DNA of 64,000 nt from Micromonospora sp. CB01531 (lineage in GTDB: Bacteria; Actinomycetota; Actinomycetes; Mycobacteriales; Micromonosporaceae): contig NZ_LWLS01000062.1 of the NCBI RefSeq assembly GCF_001905095.1, forward strand, positions 1-64,000. Reading direction: 5' to 3'. Position 1 is the first letter of the stretch; each line of letters starts with the position of its first letter. Below, piece by piece: positions 41,185 to 49,840 of the stretch. Below the pieces are notes generated by a model. The model was not told the origin of the DNA and ran no database searches. It saw only the letters and a list, made by a program, of their open reading frames with translations. The position numbers and the translations under genes were made by a program.

Positions 41185-42606
41185 TTAGAGGATGGGGGGT
41201 GGGGAGTAGGCGGCTGCGTCGGGGTGGGACTGGACGATCTTGGCGATGCGGGCGGTGACGCGGTCGATCTGGGCGCCCGCGGCGCCGACGAAGGCGTTGC
41301 GGTCGGCGACCAGAGCGTCGATCTCGGCGCGGGTGAGGCCGAGGCGCCCGTCCGCGGCGAGGCGGTCGAAGAGGTCGTTCTCGGCCGCACCCTTCTCCCG
41401 CATGGCCAGCGCCACCGCGACCGCGTGCTCCTTGATCACCTCGTGCGCGACCTCCCGGCCGACGCCGCGCCGGACCGCCGCGACCAGGATCTTGGTGGTG
41501 GCCAGGAACGGCAGGAAGCGCTCCAGCTCCCGGTTGATCACCGCCGGGTACGGGCCGAACTCGTCCAGCACGGTGAGGAAGGTCTGGAACAGCCCGTCGG
41601 CGGCGAAGAATGCGTCCGGCAGGGCCACCCGGCGGACCACCGAGCAGGAGACGTCCCCCTCGTTCCACTGGTCGCCGGCAAGCTCGCCGACCATCGACAG
41701 GTAACCGCGGATGATCACGGCGAAGCCGTTCACCCGCTCCGACGAGCGGGTGTTCATCTTGTGCGGCATCGCGCTGGAGCCCACCTGGCCGGGCTTGAAG
41801 CCCTCGGTGACCAGTTCCTGGCCGACCATCAGCCGGATCGTGGTGGCCAGCGACGACGGCGCGGCGGCCACCTGGGCCAGCGCGGAGAGCACGTCGAAGT
41901 CCAGCGAACGCGGGTAGACCTGGCCGACGCTGTCCAGCACCCGGCTGAACCCGAGGTGCTCGGCGACCCGGCGCTCCAACTCGGCCACCTTCTCGGCGTC
42001 GCCGTCGAAGAGGTCGAGCTGGTCGGCGGCCGTGCCCACCGGCCCCTTGATGCCGCGCAGCGGGTACCGGCCGATCAGGTCATCGAGCCGCTCGTACGCG
42101 ATCAACAGCTCCTCGGCGGCCGAGGCGAAGCGCTTGCCCAGCGTGGTGGCCTGCGCGGCGACGTTGTGCGACCGGCCGGTCATCACCAGGCCGGAATACT
42201 CGTGGGCGTGCCAGGCGAGCCGGACCAGGGTGGCGACCACCCGGTCCCGGATCAGCTCCAGCGAGGCGCGGATCTGGAGCTGCTCGACGTTCTCGGTGAG
42301 ATCCCGGGAGGTCATCCCCTTGTGCACGTGCTCGTGCCCGGCGAGCGCGCTGAACTCCTCGATCCGGGCCTTCACGTCGTGCCGGGTGACCCGCTCCCGC
42401 TCCGCGATCGAGGCCAGGTCGACGTCGTCGACCACCCGCTCGTACGCCTCGACCACCCCGTCCGGCACCGGCACGCTGAGGTCCCGCTGGGCCTTGAGTA
42501 CGGCGAGCCAGAGTCGCCGCTCCATGCGGACCTTCTCCTCGGGCGACCAGAGGGCGACCAGTTCGGGCGAGGCGTACCGGTTGGCGAGCACGTTCGGGAT
42601 CGTCAC
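41185..42606 (-). CDS. purB: adenylosuccinate lyase
   Basis: 473 residues from GTG 42606 (TIPNVLANRYASPELVALWS). Signature GSSAMPHKMNTRSSERVNGF marks the fumarase/aspartase superfamily catalytic loop with the flexible Ser. GMTSRDLTENVEQLQIRASL and TGRSHNVAAQATTLGKRFAS carry the catalytic His region. PurB acts twice in purine synthesis (SAICAR to AICAR and adenylosuccinate to AMP). The ending (YSPPPIL) runs into a poly-G array. It is not next to the other pur genes and is convergent with ybjQ. Confidence 0.95.
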   Translation of the reverse strand: MTIPNVLANRYASPELVALWSPEEKVRMERRLWLAVLKAQRDLSVPVPDGVVEAYERVVDDVDLASIAERERVTRHDVKARIEEFSALAGHEHVHKGMTSRDLTENVEQLQIRASLELIRDRVVATLVRLAWHAHEYSGLVMTGRSHNVAAQATTLGKRFASAAEELLIAYERLDDLIGRYPLRGIKGPVGTAADQLDLFDGDAEKVAELERRVAEHLGFSRVLDSVGQVYPRSLDFDVLSALAQVAAAPSSLATTIRLMVGQELVTEGFKPGQVGSSAMPHKMNTRSSERVNGFAVIIRGYLSMVGELAGDQWNEGDVSCSVVRRVALPDAFFAADGLFQTFLTVLDEFGPYPAVINRELERFLPFLATTKILVAAVRRGVGREVAHEVIKEHAVAVALAMREKGAAENDLFDRLAADGRLGLTRAEIDALVADRNAFVGAAGAQIDRVTARIAKIVQSHPDAAAYSPPPIL

Positions 42607-42723
42607 GTGCCTCAGTCTCCCATGACCCCGGTGACGACCCCGAGGAGGAAGTCGGCCGCTCACCCGGCGGACAGTCCGGAGGCCGCCGGCGTGCCCACCA
42701 CCCACCGGCGACCTCGCAACCTG

Positions 42724-43992
42724 CTACCCGAAACGGTCGGTCAGGTTGACTGCGGGATCCAACGCGACGGCCCGCTGCTGCGCGGCGGTCAGGGGAAGCT
42801 CCCCCTTCTCGCCGGCGGTGAGGCTCACCGCGAGCCAGACGCCGTCCCGGCGCAACACGTGGACGATCCGCTCCGCCTTCACCCCAGAACCGTCCGTGGT
42901 GATGCGGTACCGCTCCCCGGCGGGACCGGTACCTGCCTCGCACGTGTGCGTCCTGGTGCTCGCGTCACAGGTCAGGTCACCGGCGGTGCCCGGATCCCGC
43001 CGGTGGATCCGCACCGAGACGGTCCCGGACACGCCGTCCACCAGGACCCGCCCCTGGCCCGCGTAGCTGTCCGCAGTGTCCTGGCTGCCCCAGAAGGCAC
43101 CCAGGTCGCCGGGAATGATGGCGGCCCCCCTCCCCTGGGCCCCCGTGACACCGGGCACGTGTCGCTGCAACGAGGCGAGTACCACGCTAGTGATCCACAT
43201 CCGGCGGGCCTCCGTGTTGCCGCGCAGCGGCTGCGCGGCCTGCCCGGCGACCGCCGGATCCAGCGCCAACGCGATCAACTGCGCGATGGTGAGCGGGGGA
43301 TTCTCGTCCTCACCCTGGATGCGCACGATGATCACCACCCCGTCGGACCGCTGCACGGTCGCGCTGCTCGACACGGCGACCCCTCCGGACGGCTTCCGAT
43401 CCAGTCCGCGCGCCGGGTTGCGGGCCGACAGGGTCCTGATCCTCTCGCCGGCCGGCCCGGTCGTGTCGGCGCAGTTGCTCCTCCTGACCGCCTCGGCGGT
43501 GCACGCTGCGGCCGGGCCCCAGCCGTTGGTGATCTGCACGGACAGCCTGCCCATCCGGTCACCCGACCGGACCCTCCCCTGCCCCATGTAGCCGTCGGGG
43601 GCGTAGCCACCCAGAGTCGGGCCGGAGAACCAGACCGGTCCCTCACCCTCCGGCGCGCCACGCCCGGGTGCCCAGTCCAGGTCCGGTGCCACCCGCCCCA
43701 CCGCTTCGAAGATGGCCATGTCCATCGCGGTGAAGGAGCCGCCCGACGACGGTGTTGGGGTGCGTACCGCCGGGCTCGTCGGACTCGGCACCGCCGGCAC
43801 AGCGGCCCGGGGCCGACCGGTGACGGCGGTGCTGCCGACGAGGACGACACCGACGGCCGCCGCGGCCAGGGCCGCCACGCCGACGCGCCGGAGCCGCCGG
43901 GCGCGGCGCTCCCGGGCGATGACCCGGTCCATGTCGATGGAGGTGGGCGGGATCTCGCCGACCGCCTCACGGAACATCGTCCGGTAGCTCAT
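42724..43992 (-). CDS. sigma-associated membrane protein with duplicated ectodomain, paralogue 1
   Basis: 422 residues starting MSYRTMFREAVGEIPPTSID, overlapping the sigma gene stop by 4 bp. A short cytoplasmic start with RRARRLRR leads to one membrane helix (VGVAALAAAAVGVVLVGSTA), then a Pro/Ser/Thr spacer. The ectodomain is two repeats of about 165 residues, each with GQGRV..G..G.LSVQI, a Cys pair, GPAGER and a final PLTxAQ..AxALDPAV. No zinc anti-sigma HxxxCxxC motif is seen. The gene order suggests a membrane anti-sigma or sensor for the coupled sigma factor. A close paralogue is at 46204. Confidence 0.7.
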   Translation of the reverse strand: MSYRTMFREAVGEIPPTSIDMDRVIARERRARRLRRVGVAALAAAAVGVVLVGSTAVTGRPRAAVPAVPSPTSPAVRTPTPSSGGSFTAMDMAIFEAVGRVAPDLDWAPGRGAPEGEGPVWFSGPTLGGYAPDGYMGQGRVRSGDRMGRLSVQITNGWGPAAACTAEAVRRSNCADTTGPAGERIRTLSARNPARGLDRKPSGGVAVSSSATVQRSDGVVIIVRIQGEDENPPLTIAQLIALALDPAVAGQAAQPLRGNTEARRMWITSVVLASLQRHVPGVTGAQGRGAAIIPGDLGAFWGSQDTADSYAGQGRVLVDGVSGTVSVRIHRRDPGTAGDLTCDASTRTHTCEAGTGPAGERYRITTDGSGVKAERIVHVLRRDGVWLAVSLTAGEKGELPLTAAQQRAVALDPAVNLTDRFG

Positions 43993-44504
43993 GCGCCCTC
44001 TCCCTTCACCGCGGAATCCAACGTCGCCAGCAGGCGCAGGCTCTCCAGCCCTCGGGCCGCCTGGCTCTTCACCGTGCCGGTGCTGACGCCCAAGGTCCGC
44101 GCCGTCTCCTCGACCGAGAAGTCGCACCAGAAGCGCAGGACGACCACAGCCCGCCGGCGCGGCGGCAACTGGGCCAGCAGGTCGAGCAGATGTTCCCGGT
44201 CGGCCAGCGCGGTCTCGGGGAACGCCACGTCCGCCCGGTCGGGCACGTCGTCGGTGCTGCGTTCCCGCCGCCACGGCCGGCGCCGCTCGTCCAACCACGC
44301 GTTGGTGAGCATCCCGCGGACGTACGCGTCGACGTTCTCCATCGGGCGGACGCGGCGCCAGTGCCGGTAGAGCTTGCCGATCGTGATGGACACCAGGTCG
44401 TCGGCGGTGTGCCAGTCACGGCAGAGCAGGTACGCCGTGATCCGTAGCGACTCCAGCCGGGCCGTCACGAACTGCCGGTACTCGTCTTCGTCAGCGCGGT
44501 TCAC
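43989..44504 (-). CDS. SigE-family ECF RNA polymerase sigma factor, paralogue 1
   Basis: 171 residues. Region 2 is FVTARLESLRITAYLLCRDW followed by HTADDLVSITIGKLYRHWRR. Region 4 contains LPPRRRAVVVLRFWCDFSVE and ETARTLGVSTGTVKSQAARG (helix-turn-helix). It belongs to the SigE group of actinobacterial ECF factors (small, without extra domains). It overlaps the membrane protein gene by ATGA, which implies coupled translation. The paralogue at 47535 is nearly the same over most of its length. Confidence 0.9.
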   Translation of the reverse strand: MNRADEDEYRQFVTARLESLRITAYLLCRDWHTADDLVSITIGKLYRHWRRVRPMENVDAYVRGMLTNAWLDERRRPWRRERSTDDVPDRADVAFPETALADREHLLDLLAQLPPRRRAVVVLRFWCDFSVEETARTLGVSTGTVKSQAARGLESLRLLATLDSAVKGEGA

Positions 44505-44628
44505 CGCGCCCGACCTCTCGTCCGTTTCATGCCTGGGGAACGGTACGAAGTGGCGACGGGGTTGCTCGCCGGGCCGGGATCAAAACAAGGAGATGGCCGG
44601 TCGCCGCCCCAGCGGCTCGGGTCCGGGG

Positions 44629-45240
44629 TCAGTTCACCTGCTTGATCTCGTGCACGGTGGCGGTCACCACGAGGGCCTTCTTCTGCGTGCCGTGGGCGTT
44701 GCGGACCGTCAGCAGGTAGGTGTGCTTCTGCACGTCGCTCTCGGCGCCGGAGCAGGGGAAGTTCAGGGTCTCGCTGCCCGTGGGCGCGTAGTTGTCGGCG
44801 TACACGCCGGGGCCGTCGACGGAGAGGGCGACCGAATCGACGTTGCTGGTCTTCCACTCCACGACGACCGGGGTGCCCGCGACCGGCTTGACGTTGGTGC
44901 CGGACGGGCAGGAGGGCTTCTGGGCGACCCGGAAGTAGGCGATCGTGGGGCCGGCCGGTTTCGGGGCGCTCGTCGTCGGCCTGCTGCCGGGCTGCCCGCC
45001 GTTGCTCTTGGTGCCGCCGCCCGTCGACCCGCTGCCGGTCGTACCGTCGCCTGTGGGCTCCGCGGAGGTTGTCGGGGCGCCGCTGGCGGGTGCGGTGGAC
45101 GCCGCCGGGTCGCCGGGGGCCTCGGTCACCGAGGCGGTGGCGGTGGACTCCGTGGCGTTGGTGCCGGTGGCCGCACATCCGGCGGCCAGCACGGCAGCCA
45201 GGGCGACGACGGTGGTGCGGGACAGGGCTTGACCGGGCAT
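44629..45240 (-). CDS. lipoprotein with C-terminal Ig-like domain
   Basis: 203 residues from ATG 45240. The lipobox is LAAVLAAGC. A long Thr/Ser/Gly/Pro spacer (about residues 25-95) is followed by PTIAYFRVAQKPSCPSGTNV and VVVEWKTSNVDSVALSVDGP. The end, ETLNFPCSGAESDVQKHTYL, resembles an immunoglobulin-like beta-sandwich with one disulfide. A cell-surface anchor or binding role is likely. It lies between the two sigma modules and points the same way as both. Confidence 0.7.
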   Translation of the reverse strand: MPGQALSRTTVVALAAVLAAGCAATGTNATESTATASVTEAPGDPAASTAPASGAPTTSAEPTGDGTTGSGSTGGGTKSNGGQPGSRPTTSAPKPAGPTIAYFRVAQKPSCPSGTNVKPVAGTPVVVEWKTSNVDSVALSVDGPGVYADNYAPTGSETLNFPCSGAESDVQKHTYLLTVRNAHGTQKKALVVTATVHEIKQVN

Positions 45241-45363
45241 GACCACTCCCTCGCGGGTGCCGCCGCCGGTGACGTCCGGGCGGGCTGGCGTCCACGGTAG
45301 GGACGGCCGGCAACCCGGATAGGGTGACCACACTCCTGAGTCGACAAACAGGATTGGGGAAGC

Positions 45364-46104
45364 GTGTCCAGACTTACCGGCAAGGTCGCCCTGGTCACCG
45401 GCGGAAGCCGCGGTATCGGTGCGGCCGTCGTGCGCCGCTTGGCCGAGGACGGTGCCCACGTCGCGTTCACCTACCGCGAGGCGGGCGACAGCGCGAAGCT
45501 CGTGGTCGCCGACGTCGAGGCGTACGACCGCACCGGCCTCGCGATCCAGGCCGACAGCACCGACCCGGCAGCGCTGGTCGGGGCGGTCGAGCAGACCGTC
45601 GCCGAGCTGGGCCGGCTGGACATTCTGGTGAACAACGCCGGGGTGTTCTCGTACGGACCGATCGAGGAGGTCGGACTCGACGACCTCGACCGGGCCATTG
45701 CCGTGCATGTCCGCGGGGTCTTCCTGGCCACCCAGGCGGCGGTACGCCACATGGGCACCGGCGGGCGGATCGTCAACATCGGCAGCAGCTTCGCCAGCCG
45801 CGTCCCGGCCCCCGGGGTGAGCGTCTACGCCATGACCAAGAGCGCGGTCAACGGCCTCACCCGGGCCCTCGCCCGGGAACTCGGCCCGCGCGGGATCACC
45901 GTCAACGTGCTCCTGCCCGGTTCCACCGACACCGACATGAACCCGGCGGACAGCGCCGGCGCCGACGCACAGCGGGAACACATCGCCCTCGGCCGGTACG
46001 GGACGCCCGCCGACGTGGCGGCGACGGTCAGCCACCTGGTGGGCGACGGCGGGCGGCACATCACCGGCGCGTCGATCGCCATCGACGGCGGCGGCACGGC
46101 CTGA
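45364..46104 (+). CDS. SDR-family oxidoreductase (3-oxoacyl-ACP reductase-like)
   Basis: 246 residues from GTG 45364 with GGGGAAG upstream. Classical SDR motifs: VALVTGGSRGIGAAVVRRLA (cofactor TGxxxGIG), LDILVNNAGVFSYG (NNAG), GGRIVNIGSSFASRVPAPGV (catalytic Ser), VYAMTKSAVNGLTRALAREL (YxxxK) and ITVNVLLPGSTDTDMN. NADP use is likely from the Arg after the glycine motif. The substrate is unknown. It faces the opposite way to all its neighbours and so breaks the sigma duplication block. Confidence 0.92.
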   Translation: MSRLTGKVALVTGGSRGIGAAVVRRLAEDGAHVAFTYREAGDSAKLVVADVEAYDRTGLAIQADSTDPAALVGAVEQTVAELGRLDILVNNAGVFSYGPIEEVGLDDLDRAIAVHVRGVFLATQAAVRHMGTGGRIVNIGSSFASRVPAPGVSVYAMTKSAVNGLTRALARELGPRGITVNVLLPGSTDTDMNPADSAGADAQREHIALGRYGTPADVAATVSHLVGDGGRHITGASIAIDGGGTA

Positions 46105-46203
46105 CCCGGTCGCTGTAAGGGCGAGCGGCGCCGTCGGCAGGGGCCGCCGGGCCTGACGAGGAGCCGGGGCAGGCGGTGAAGGCCGCCCGCCCCGGTCTTC
46201 CCA

Positions 46204-47538
46204 CTACTTCACCGGCGCCAAGGCGATCGCCGGGTCGAACGCGACGACCTGCTGCTGCGCCGGGGTCAGCGGGAACTTACCCCCGTCGCCACCGAGGGTC
46301 ACCGACAGCCAGGAGCCGTCCGCGCGCCGGACACTGACCGTCCGCTCCGCCGAGCCGCCCGTGTTGGTGACGGTACGGTACTTCTCGCCGTGCGGCCCGA
46401 CCCCGGCCGTGCAGCTGTAGACCTTGGTCCGCTTCCCGCAGGTCAGATCGCCGAAGAAGCCCGGGGCGGCCCGCCAGATCTGCACCGAGAAGAGCCCGGT
46501 CGCCTTGTCGACCAGGAGCCGGCCCTGTCCCCAGTACTCGTCGGCGGTGTTGTCACCCCCGGTGTCCGTCCAGACCGAGGCCAGGTCAGACGGGGTCGCG
46601 TCCGCACCGCCCGCACCCTTGACCCCGGGCACCTCCCGACGCAGTGCGGCGAACACCGCGTTGTCGATGCGCTTCTGCTGGGCCGGGTCGAACGGGCCGC
46701 TGGGCGGGGAAGGGCTCGGCGGCGGAGTCCGCGGCGCCTCGGAGGGCAGCGGCGGCGGCGGGGTCAGCACCACGCCGGGCGGCACCGAGGCCAGGGCGAT
46801 CGCCGGGTCGAGCGCGATCGCGGTCTGCTGCTCGACAGTGAGCGGCAGCGCACCGTCGAGCTGCGACATGCTACTCATCAAGGTCACCGACACCAACATG
46901 TCGCCCGGCCGGACCACCCACACGTTTTGATAGTTACTGGTCGCTTCCTGACCGTCCGGGCGCCGGTCGGTACGGCCGCCGGTCAGCACCTCGATCCGCT
47001 CGCCGTTTGGTCCCACACTGTCCCGGCAGGTGGCCGACGGAGTCATATAGGCACACGACATGCGGGTTCGCCGACTCGCGAACCGTTCGATCTGCACCAT
47101 GAAGTGTGCCTCGACCCCGTCGACCGCGATCCCCCCCTGCGCGCCGTAGTGGTCGACGGTGTTCGGCAGCTCGGTGCCGGACCGCCCGCCGTAGCGCCAC
47201 CGGGGCCGGCCGGGGGAGAGTTCCTCCTCCCACTTCACCTTGGGCGCCTGGCGGGTCACCGCCGTGGCGACCGCGGCATCCAGGCGCGCCACGTCCTCCG
47301 GCGTGCCCGCCACAGTGGTGATCCGGGTCCGCTCGGCGGGGGCCGGCTGCCGCCCGACCGACGGCAGCCCGAGGGCCGCCGTGGCGGTCACCCCCAGCAC
47401 CGCTGCCGCCGCGCCACCGCATACCCCCCAGCGACGCAGCCTGCGGTTGCGGCGCTGCCGCATGATCACCTGATCGACGTCGATCGTCGAGACCGGCGAG
47501 TCGCCGATCGCCTCGTCCAGAAACTGCCGGTAGCTCAT
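46204..47538 (-). CDS. sigma-associated membrane protein with duplicated ectodomain, paralogue 2
   Basis: 444 residues from ATG 47538, which overlaps the sigma stop by 4 bp. The start MSYRQFLDEAIGDSPVSTID and the basic RRNRRLRRWGV are shared with the protein at 42724, as are one helix (GGAAAAVLGVTATAALGL) and the two-repeat ectodomain. Here GERIEVLTGG and GEKYRTVTNTGG follow Cys pairs, and the repeat ends are PLTVEQQTAIALDPAIAL and PLTPAQQQVVAFDPAIAL. A Pro-rich hinge (PPPLPSEAPRTPPPSPSPPS) joins the repeats. The likely role is control of the cognate sigma factor. Confidence 0.7.
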   Translation of the reverse strand: MSYRQFLDEAIGDSPVSTIDVDQVIMRQRRNRRLRRWGVCGGAAAAVLGVTATAALGLPSVGRQPAPAERTRITTVAGTPEDVARLDAAVATAVTRQAPKVKWEEELSPGRPRWRYGGRSGTELPNTVDHYGAQGGIAVDGVEAHFMVQIERFASRRTRMSCAYMTPSATCRDSVGPNGERIEVLTGGRTDRRPDGQEATSNYQNVWVVRPGDMLVSVTLMSSMSQLDGALPLTVEQQTAIALDPAIALASVPPGVVLTPPPPLPSEAPRTPPPSPSPPSGPFDPAQQKRIDNAVFAALRREVPGVKGAGGADATPSDLASVWTDTGGDNTADEYWGQGRLLVDKATGLFSVQIWRAAPGFFGDLTCGKRTKVYSCTAGVGPHGEKYRTVTNTGGSAERTVSVRRADGSWLSVTLGGDGGKFPLTPAQQQVVAFDPAIALAPVK

Positions 47539-48053
47539 GCCCACTCCTCCACGGATCGGCCCGACGCGTTGGTGGCGAGGACGCGGAGCATCTCGAGGCC
47601 GCGGGCCGCCTGGCTCTTCACCGTGCCGGGGCTGATCCCCAACGCCTCGGCGGTCTCCTCCACCGACAGGTCGCAGTAGAAGCGCAGCACGATCACCGCC
47701 CGCCGCCGCGGCGGCAGCTCCCCCAGCAGTTCGAGCAGGGCCTGCCGGTCGACCAGGGCCGTCTGCGGCAACGCCAGATCGACCTGGTCCGGCACCTCGT
47801 CCGTCGCCTGCTCGCGCCGCCAGGGCCGGCGCCGCTCGTCCAGCCAGGCGTTGGTCAGCACACCCCGCACGTACGCGTCGACGTTGTCCGCCGCGCGGAC
47901 CCGGCGCCAGTGCCGGTAGAGCTTGCCGATGGTGATGGAGACCAGGTCGTCGGCGGTGTGCCAGTCGCGGCAGAGCAGGTACGCCGTGCGGCGCAACGCC
48001 TCCAGCCGGGCGACCACGAACTGCCGGTACTCGTCCTCGTCAGCCCGGTTCAC
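47535..48053 (-). CDS. SigE-family ECF RNA polymerase sigma factor, paralogue 2
   Basis: 172 residues. The region 2 sequence FVVARLEALRRTAYLLCRDW plus HTADDLVSITIGKLYRHWRR, and region 4 LPPRRRAVIVLRFYCDLSVE plus ETAEALGISPGTVKSQAARG, are almost identical to the sigma factor at 43989. The two pairs must come from one duplication. It is coupled to the membrane protein gene by an ATGA overlap. Confidence 0.9.
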   Translation of the reverse strand: MNRADEDEYRQFVVARLEALRRTAYLLCRDWHTADDLVSITIGKLYRHWRRVRAADNVDAYVRGVLTNAWLDERRRPWRREQATDEVPDQVDLALPQTALVDRQALLELLGELPPRRRAVIVLRFYCDLSVEETAEALGISPGTVKSQAARGLEMLRVLATNASGRSVEEWA

Positions 48054-48125
48054 GATCCGGGGCCCCTCGTTCGCCTCATGCCCAGGTGACGGAGAGATGG
48101 TGGGCGCGGGTTGCCCGGAACGGGA

Positions 48126-48854
48126 TCATGTGGCGGGCGTTGACCCCTGCAAGAGCTGCTGTTCGTAGCGCAGCTCATGCAGATGGCTGCCTTTGACGAG
48201 CACCGACACCTCGACGGGTCGTCCACCGTCGGCACAGATCACGCGGTGCTGACGGATCACCGGGACGTACGGCGGCAGGTCCAGCATCTCGACCTCATCG
48301 GGCGTCGGCATCCGCGCCGACACCCGATCGATCATCTGCCCCTGCCGCAGGCCAAGTTCCGCCAGGACGCGGCCAGCCCCACCGTTGATCTTCTTGTGCT
48401 CGGCGAGCTCGGTACCGGCCACTAGGGAACTCGGATAGTAGGACCAGGACAGCTCGACGGGCTCACCACCGTGCAGCAACAGGCGATGTCGTAGCACAGC
48501 CTTCTCGCCTTCGCCCAAGCGCAGACTGCGGGCGGCCTCAGGTGGTGGAACGACCTCCGAGACGTCCAGCAGGCGGTACGAATATCCGCTGGGTGCGGGA
48601 GCGAGGTAGGCCGAGGCCGCCACCACCAGTGTCGGCCGTCGACGGACGAAGACGCCCTTGCCGACCTCGCTGTAGATCGAGCCTTCCGCCTTGAGCGCAC
48701 CGAGGGCTCGCTGGATCGTCGCCGTCGCGGCGGCATAGCGGGTCACCAGGCTCGGGATCGAGGGCAACTGCGAGCCAGGCGGAAACTCCCCGGACATGAT
48801 GCGAGCGCGGAGGTCCGCCGCGATCTGCTCGTGTCGAGGACGCCCGTCGGCCAC
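48126..48854 (-). CDS. GntR/HutC-family transcriptional regulator (UTRA domain)
   Basis: 242 residues. The N-terminal winged HTH is HEQIAADLRARIMSGEFPPG then SQLPSIPSLVTRYAAATATI, typical GntR. The UTRA ligand domain follows (LVVAASAYLAPAPSGYSYRL, VELSWSYYPSSLVAGTELAE, RVSARMPTPDEVEMLDLPPY). Such regulators respond to small organic ligands. The gene starts 2 bp after the stop of an upstream UTRA-only gene, so they form one operon. Confidence 0.9.
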   Translation of the reverse strand: MADGRPRHEQIAADLRARIMSGEFPPGSQLPSIPSLVTRYAAATATIQRALGALKAEGSIYSEVGKGVFVRRRPTLVVAASAYLAPAPSGYSYRLLDVSEVVPPPEAARSLRLGEGEKAVLRHRLLLHGGEPVELSWSYYPSSLVAGTELAEHKKINGGAGRVLAELGLRQGQMIDRVSARMPTPDEVEMLDLPPYVPVIRQHRVICADGGRPVEVSVLVKGSHLHELRYEQQLLQGSTPAT

Positions 48855-48855
48855 C

Positions 48856-49416
48856 TCAGCTTCCCCCGTCAGGATCGTTGATTGTCATCTCGTATCGCAG
48901 GCGCCGGCCGTGCGGCACCATGGTCATCACGCTGGCCTCGATCGGCACTCCCTGACGGGTGCTGAGCAGCCGCGTGAGGCCGAGCACCCACTCCTGCCCG
49001 CTCAAGCCGAGCACGCGCCGCTCGGACTCGTCAGGCATCCGCGTGTAGGCGTCCTCCCGCACCAGCCCGGGTTCGTAGCCCAGCGTGGCGAGCAGCCCAA
49101 CGGCCCCACCACGTATCTTGCGCGGCTCGGCGAGTGCGGTGCCCCGGGCGATGGAGGTCGGGTAATAGGAGTCGGTCAGCTCCACGGGGCGATCGTCCAG
49201 CAACATCAGGCGCCGGCGGACCACGACCGGCGCGCCCGGCTCGACCTGCAACGCTTCGGCGACCTCGGCCACCGGCACGATCTCCGCGACTTCAAGTAGG
49301 CGTTGCGTGCCCACGCCGCCTTGTTGCGCTGCGTCAGCGGCCCAGACATCGCCCTGCCCAGCGGATGCGGGAAGGACGTAAGGCATCGACACGCTGAGCC
49401 ACCTTCGGTCACCCAC
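48856..49416 (-). CDS. UTRA-domain protein lacking the GntR DNA-binding domain
   Basis: 186 residues from GTG 49416, 7 bases after AGGAGG. It begins GDRRWLSVSMPYVLPASAGQ and carries the UTRA pattern PVVVRRRLMLLDDRPVELTD, SYYPTSIARGTALAEPRKIR, GGAVGLLATLGYEPGLVRED, MPDESERRVLGL. There is no winged helix. I recall such UTRA-only proteins beside GntR genes in Streptomyces. It may bind the ligand and form a heterodimer with the regulator 2 bp downstream, or buffer the ligand. Confidence 0.75.
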   Translation of the reverse strand: MGDRRWLSVSMPYVLPASAGQGDVWAADAAQQGGVGTQRLLEVAEIVPVAEVAEALQVEPGAPVVVRRRLMLLDDRPVELTDSYYPTSIARGTALAEPRKIRGGAVGLLATLGYEPGLVREDAYTRMPDESERRVLGLSGQEWVLGLTRLLSTRQGVPIEASVMTMVPHGRRLRYEMTINDPDGGS

Positions 49417-49840
49417 GGCCCGCCTCCTGTCCATGTCGCCCGTCCCGCAAGGGTAGATCCCTCCCAGCGGCGTGTCGCGATGCTCGACACCCTTGGCACC
49501 TTATTCAAAGGGCAGTAAGGTTGCCCTAGAAAGAAACGGACCGGGGTGGGGCTGGTTTGGCGGCCTCTCCCACTCCCGGTCCGGCACGAGTCGAAGGGGG
49601 CAACCACACCGGATCGCGTCCCGGGGAACGACTCCCCTCCTGTCTACCACCCGTACGCACTTCCGCGTACCCGGGCGGTGGTGTGGCGCGTCCGGCCGTG
49701 ACCGCTCCCGGCCAACCCGGCGTCGCGCCGACCCGACGGCGTGGCGCCGGACCGTAACGGGCGGGCGTGCGGCCCGTCGTACGACAGCGACCCGCCTGCG
49801 GTCCGCCGTGCGCCCGCCCCTCCGTCGGACAGGAGTGGAG
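49417..49840. promoter_or_regulatory. gene-free region upstream of the UTRA operon and of the small gene at 49841
   Basis: About 420 bp. A perfect inverted repeat agggca-N7-tgccct (49509-49527) lies in an AT-richer patch (ccttattcaaag), about 100 bp before the UTRA gene start, and could be an operator for its regulator. The remainder (49540-49840) has no convincing ORF; codon periodicity is weak in all frames. Confidence 0.45.

Noticed and set aside
41161..44370. A 1069-codon plus-strand open frame opposite purB and the sigma module
   Set aside because: Runs across three confirmed minus-strand genes and has no domain or ribosome site.
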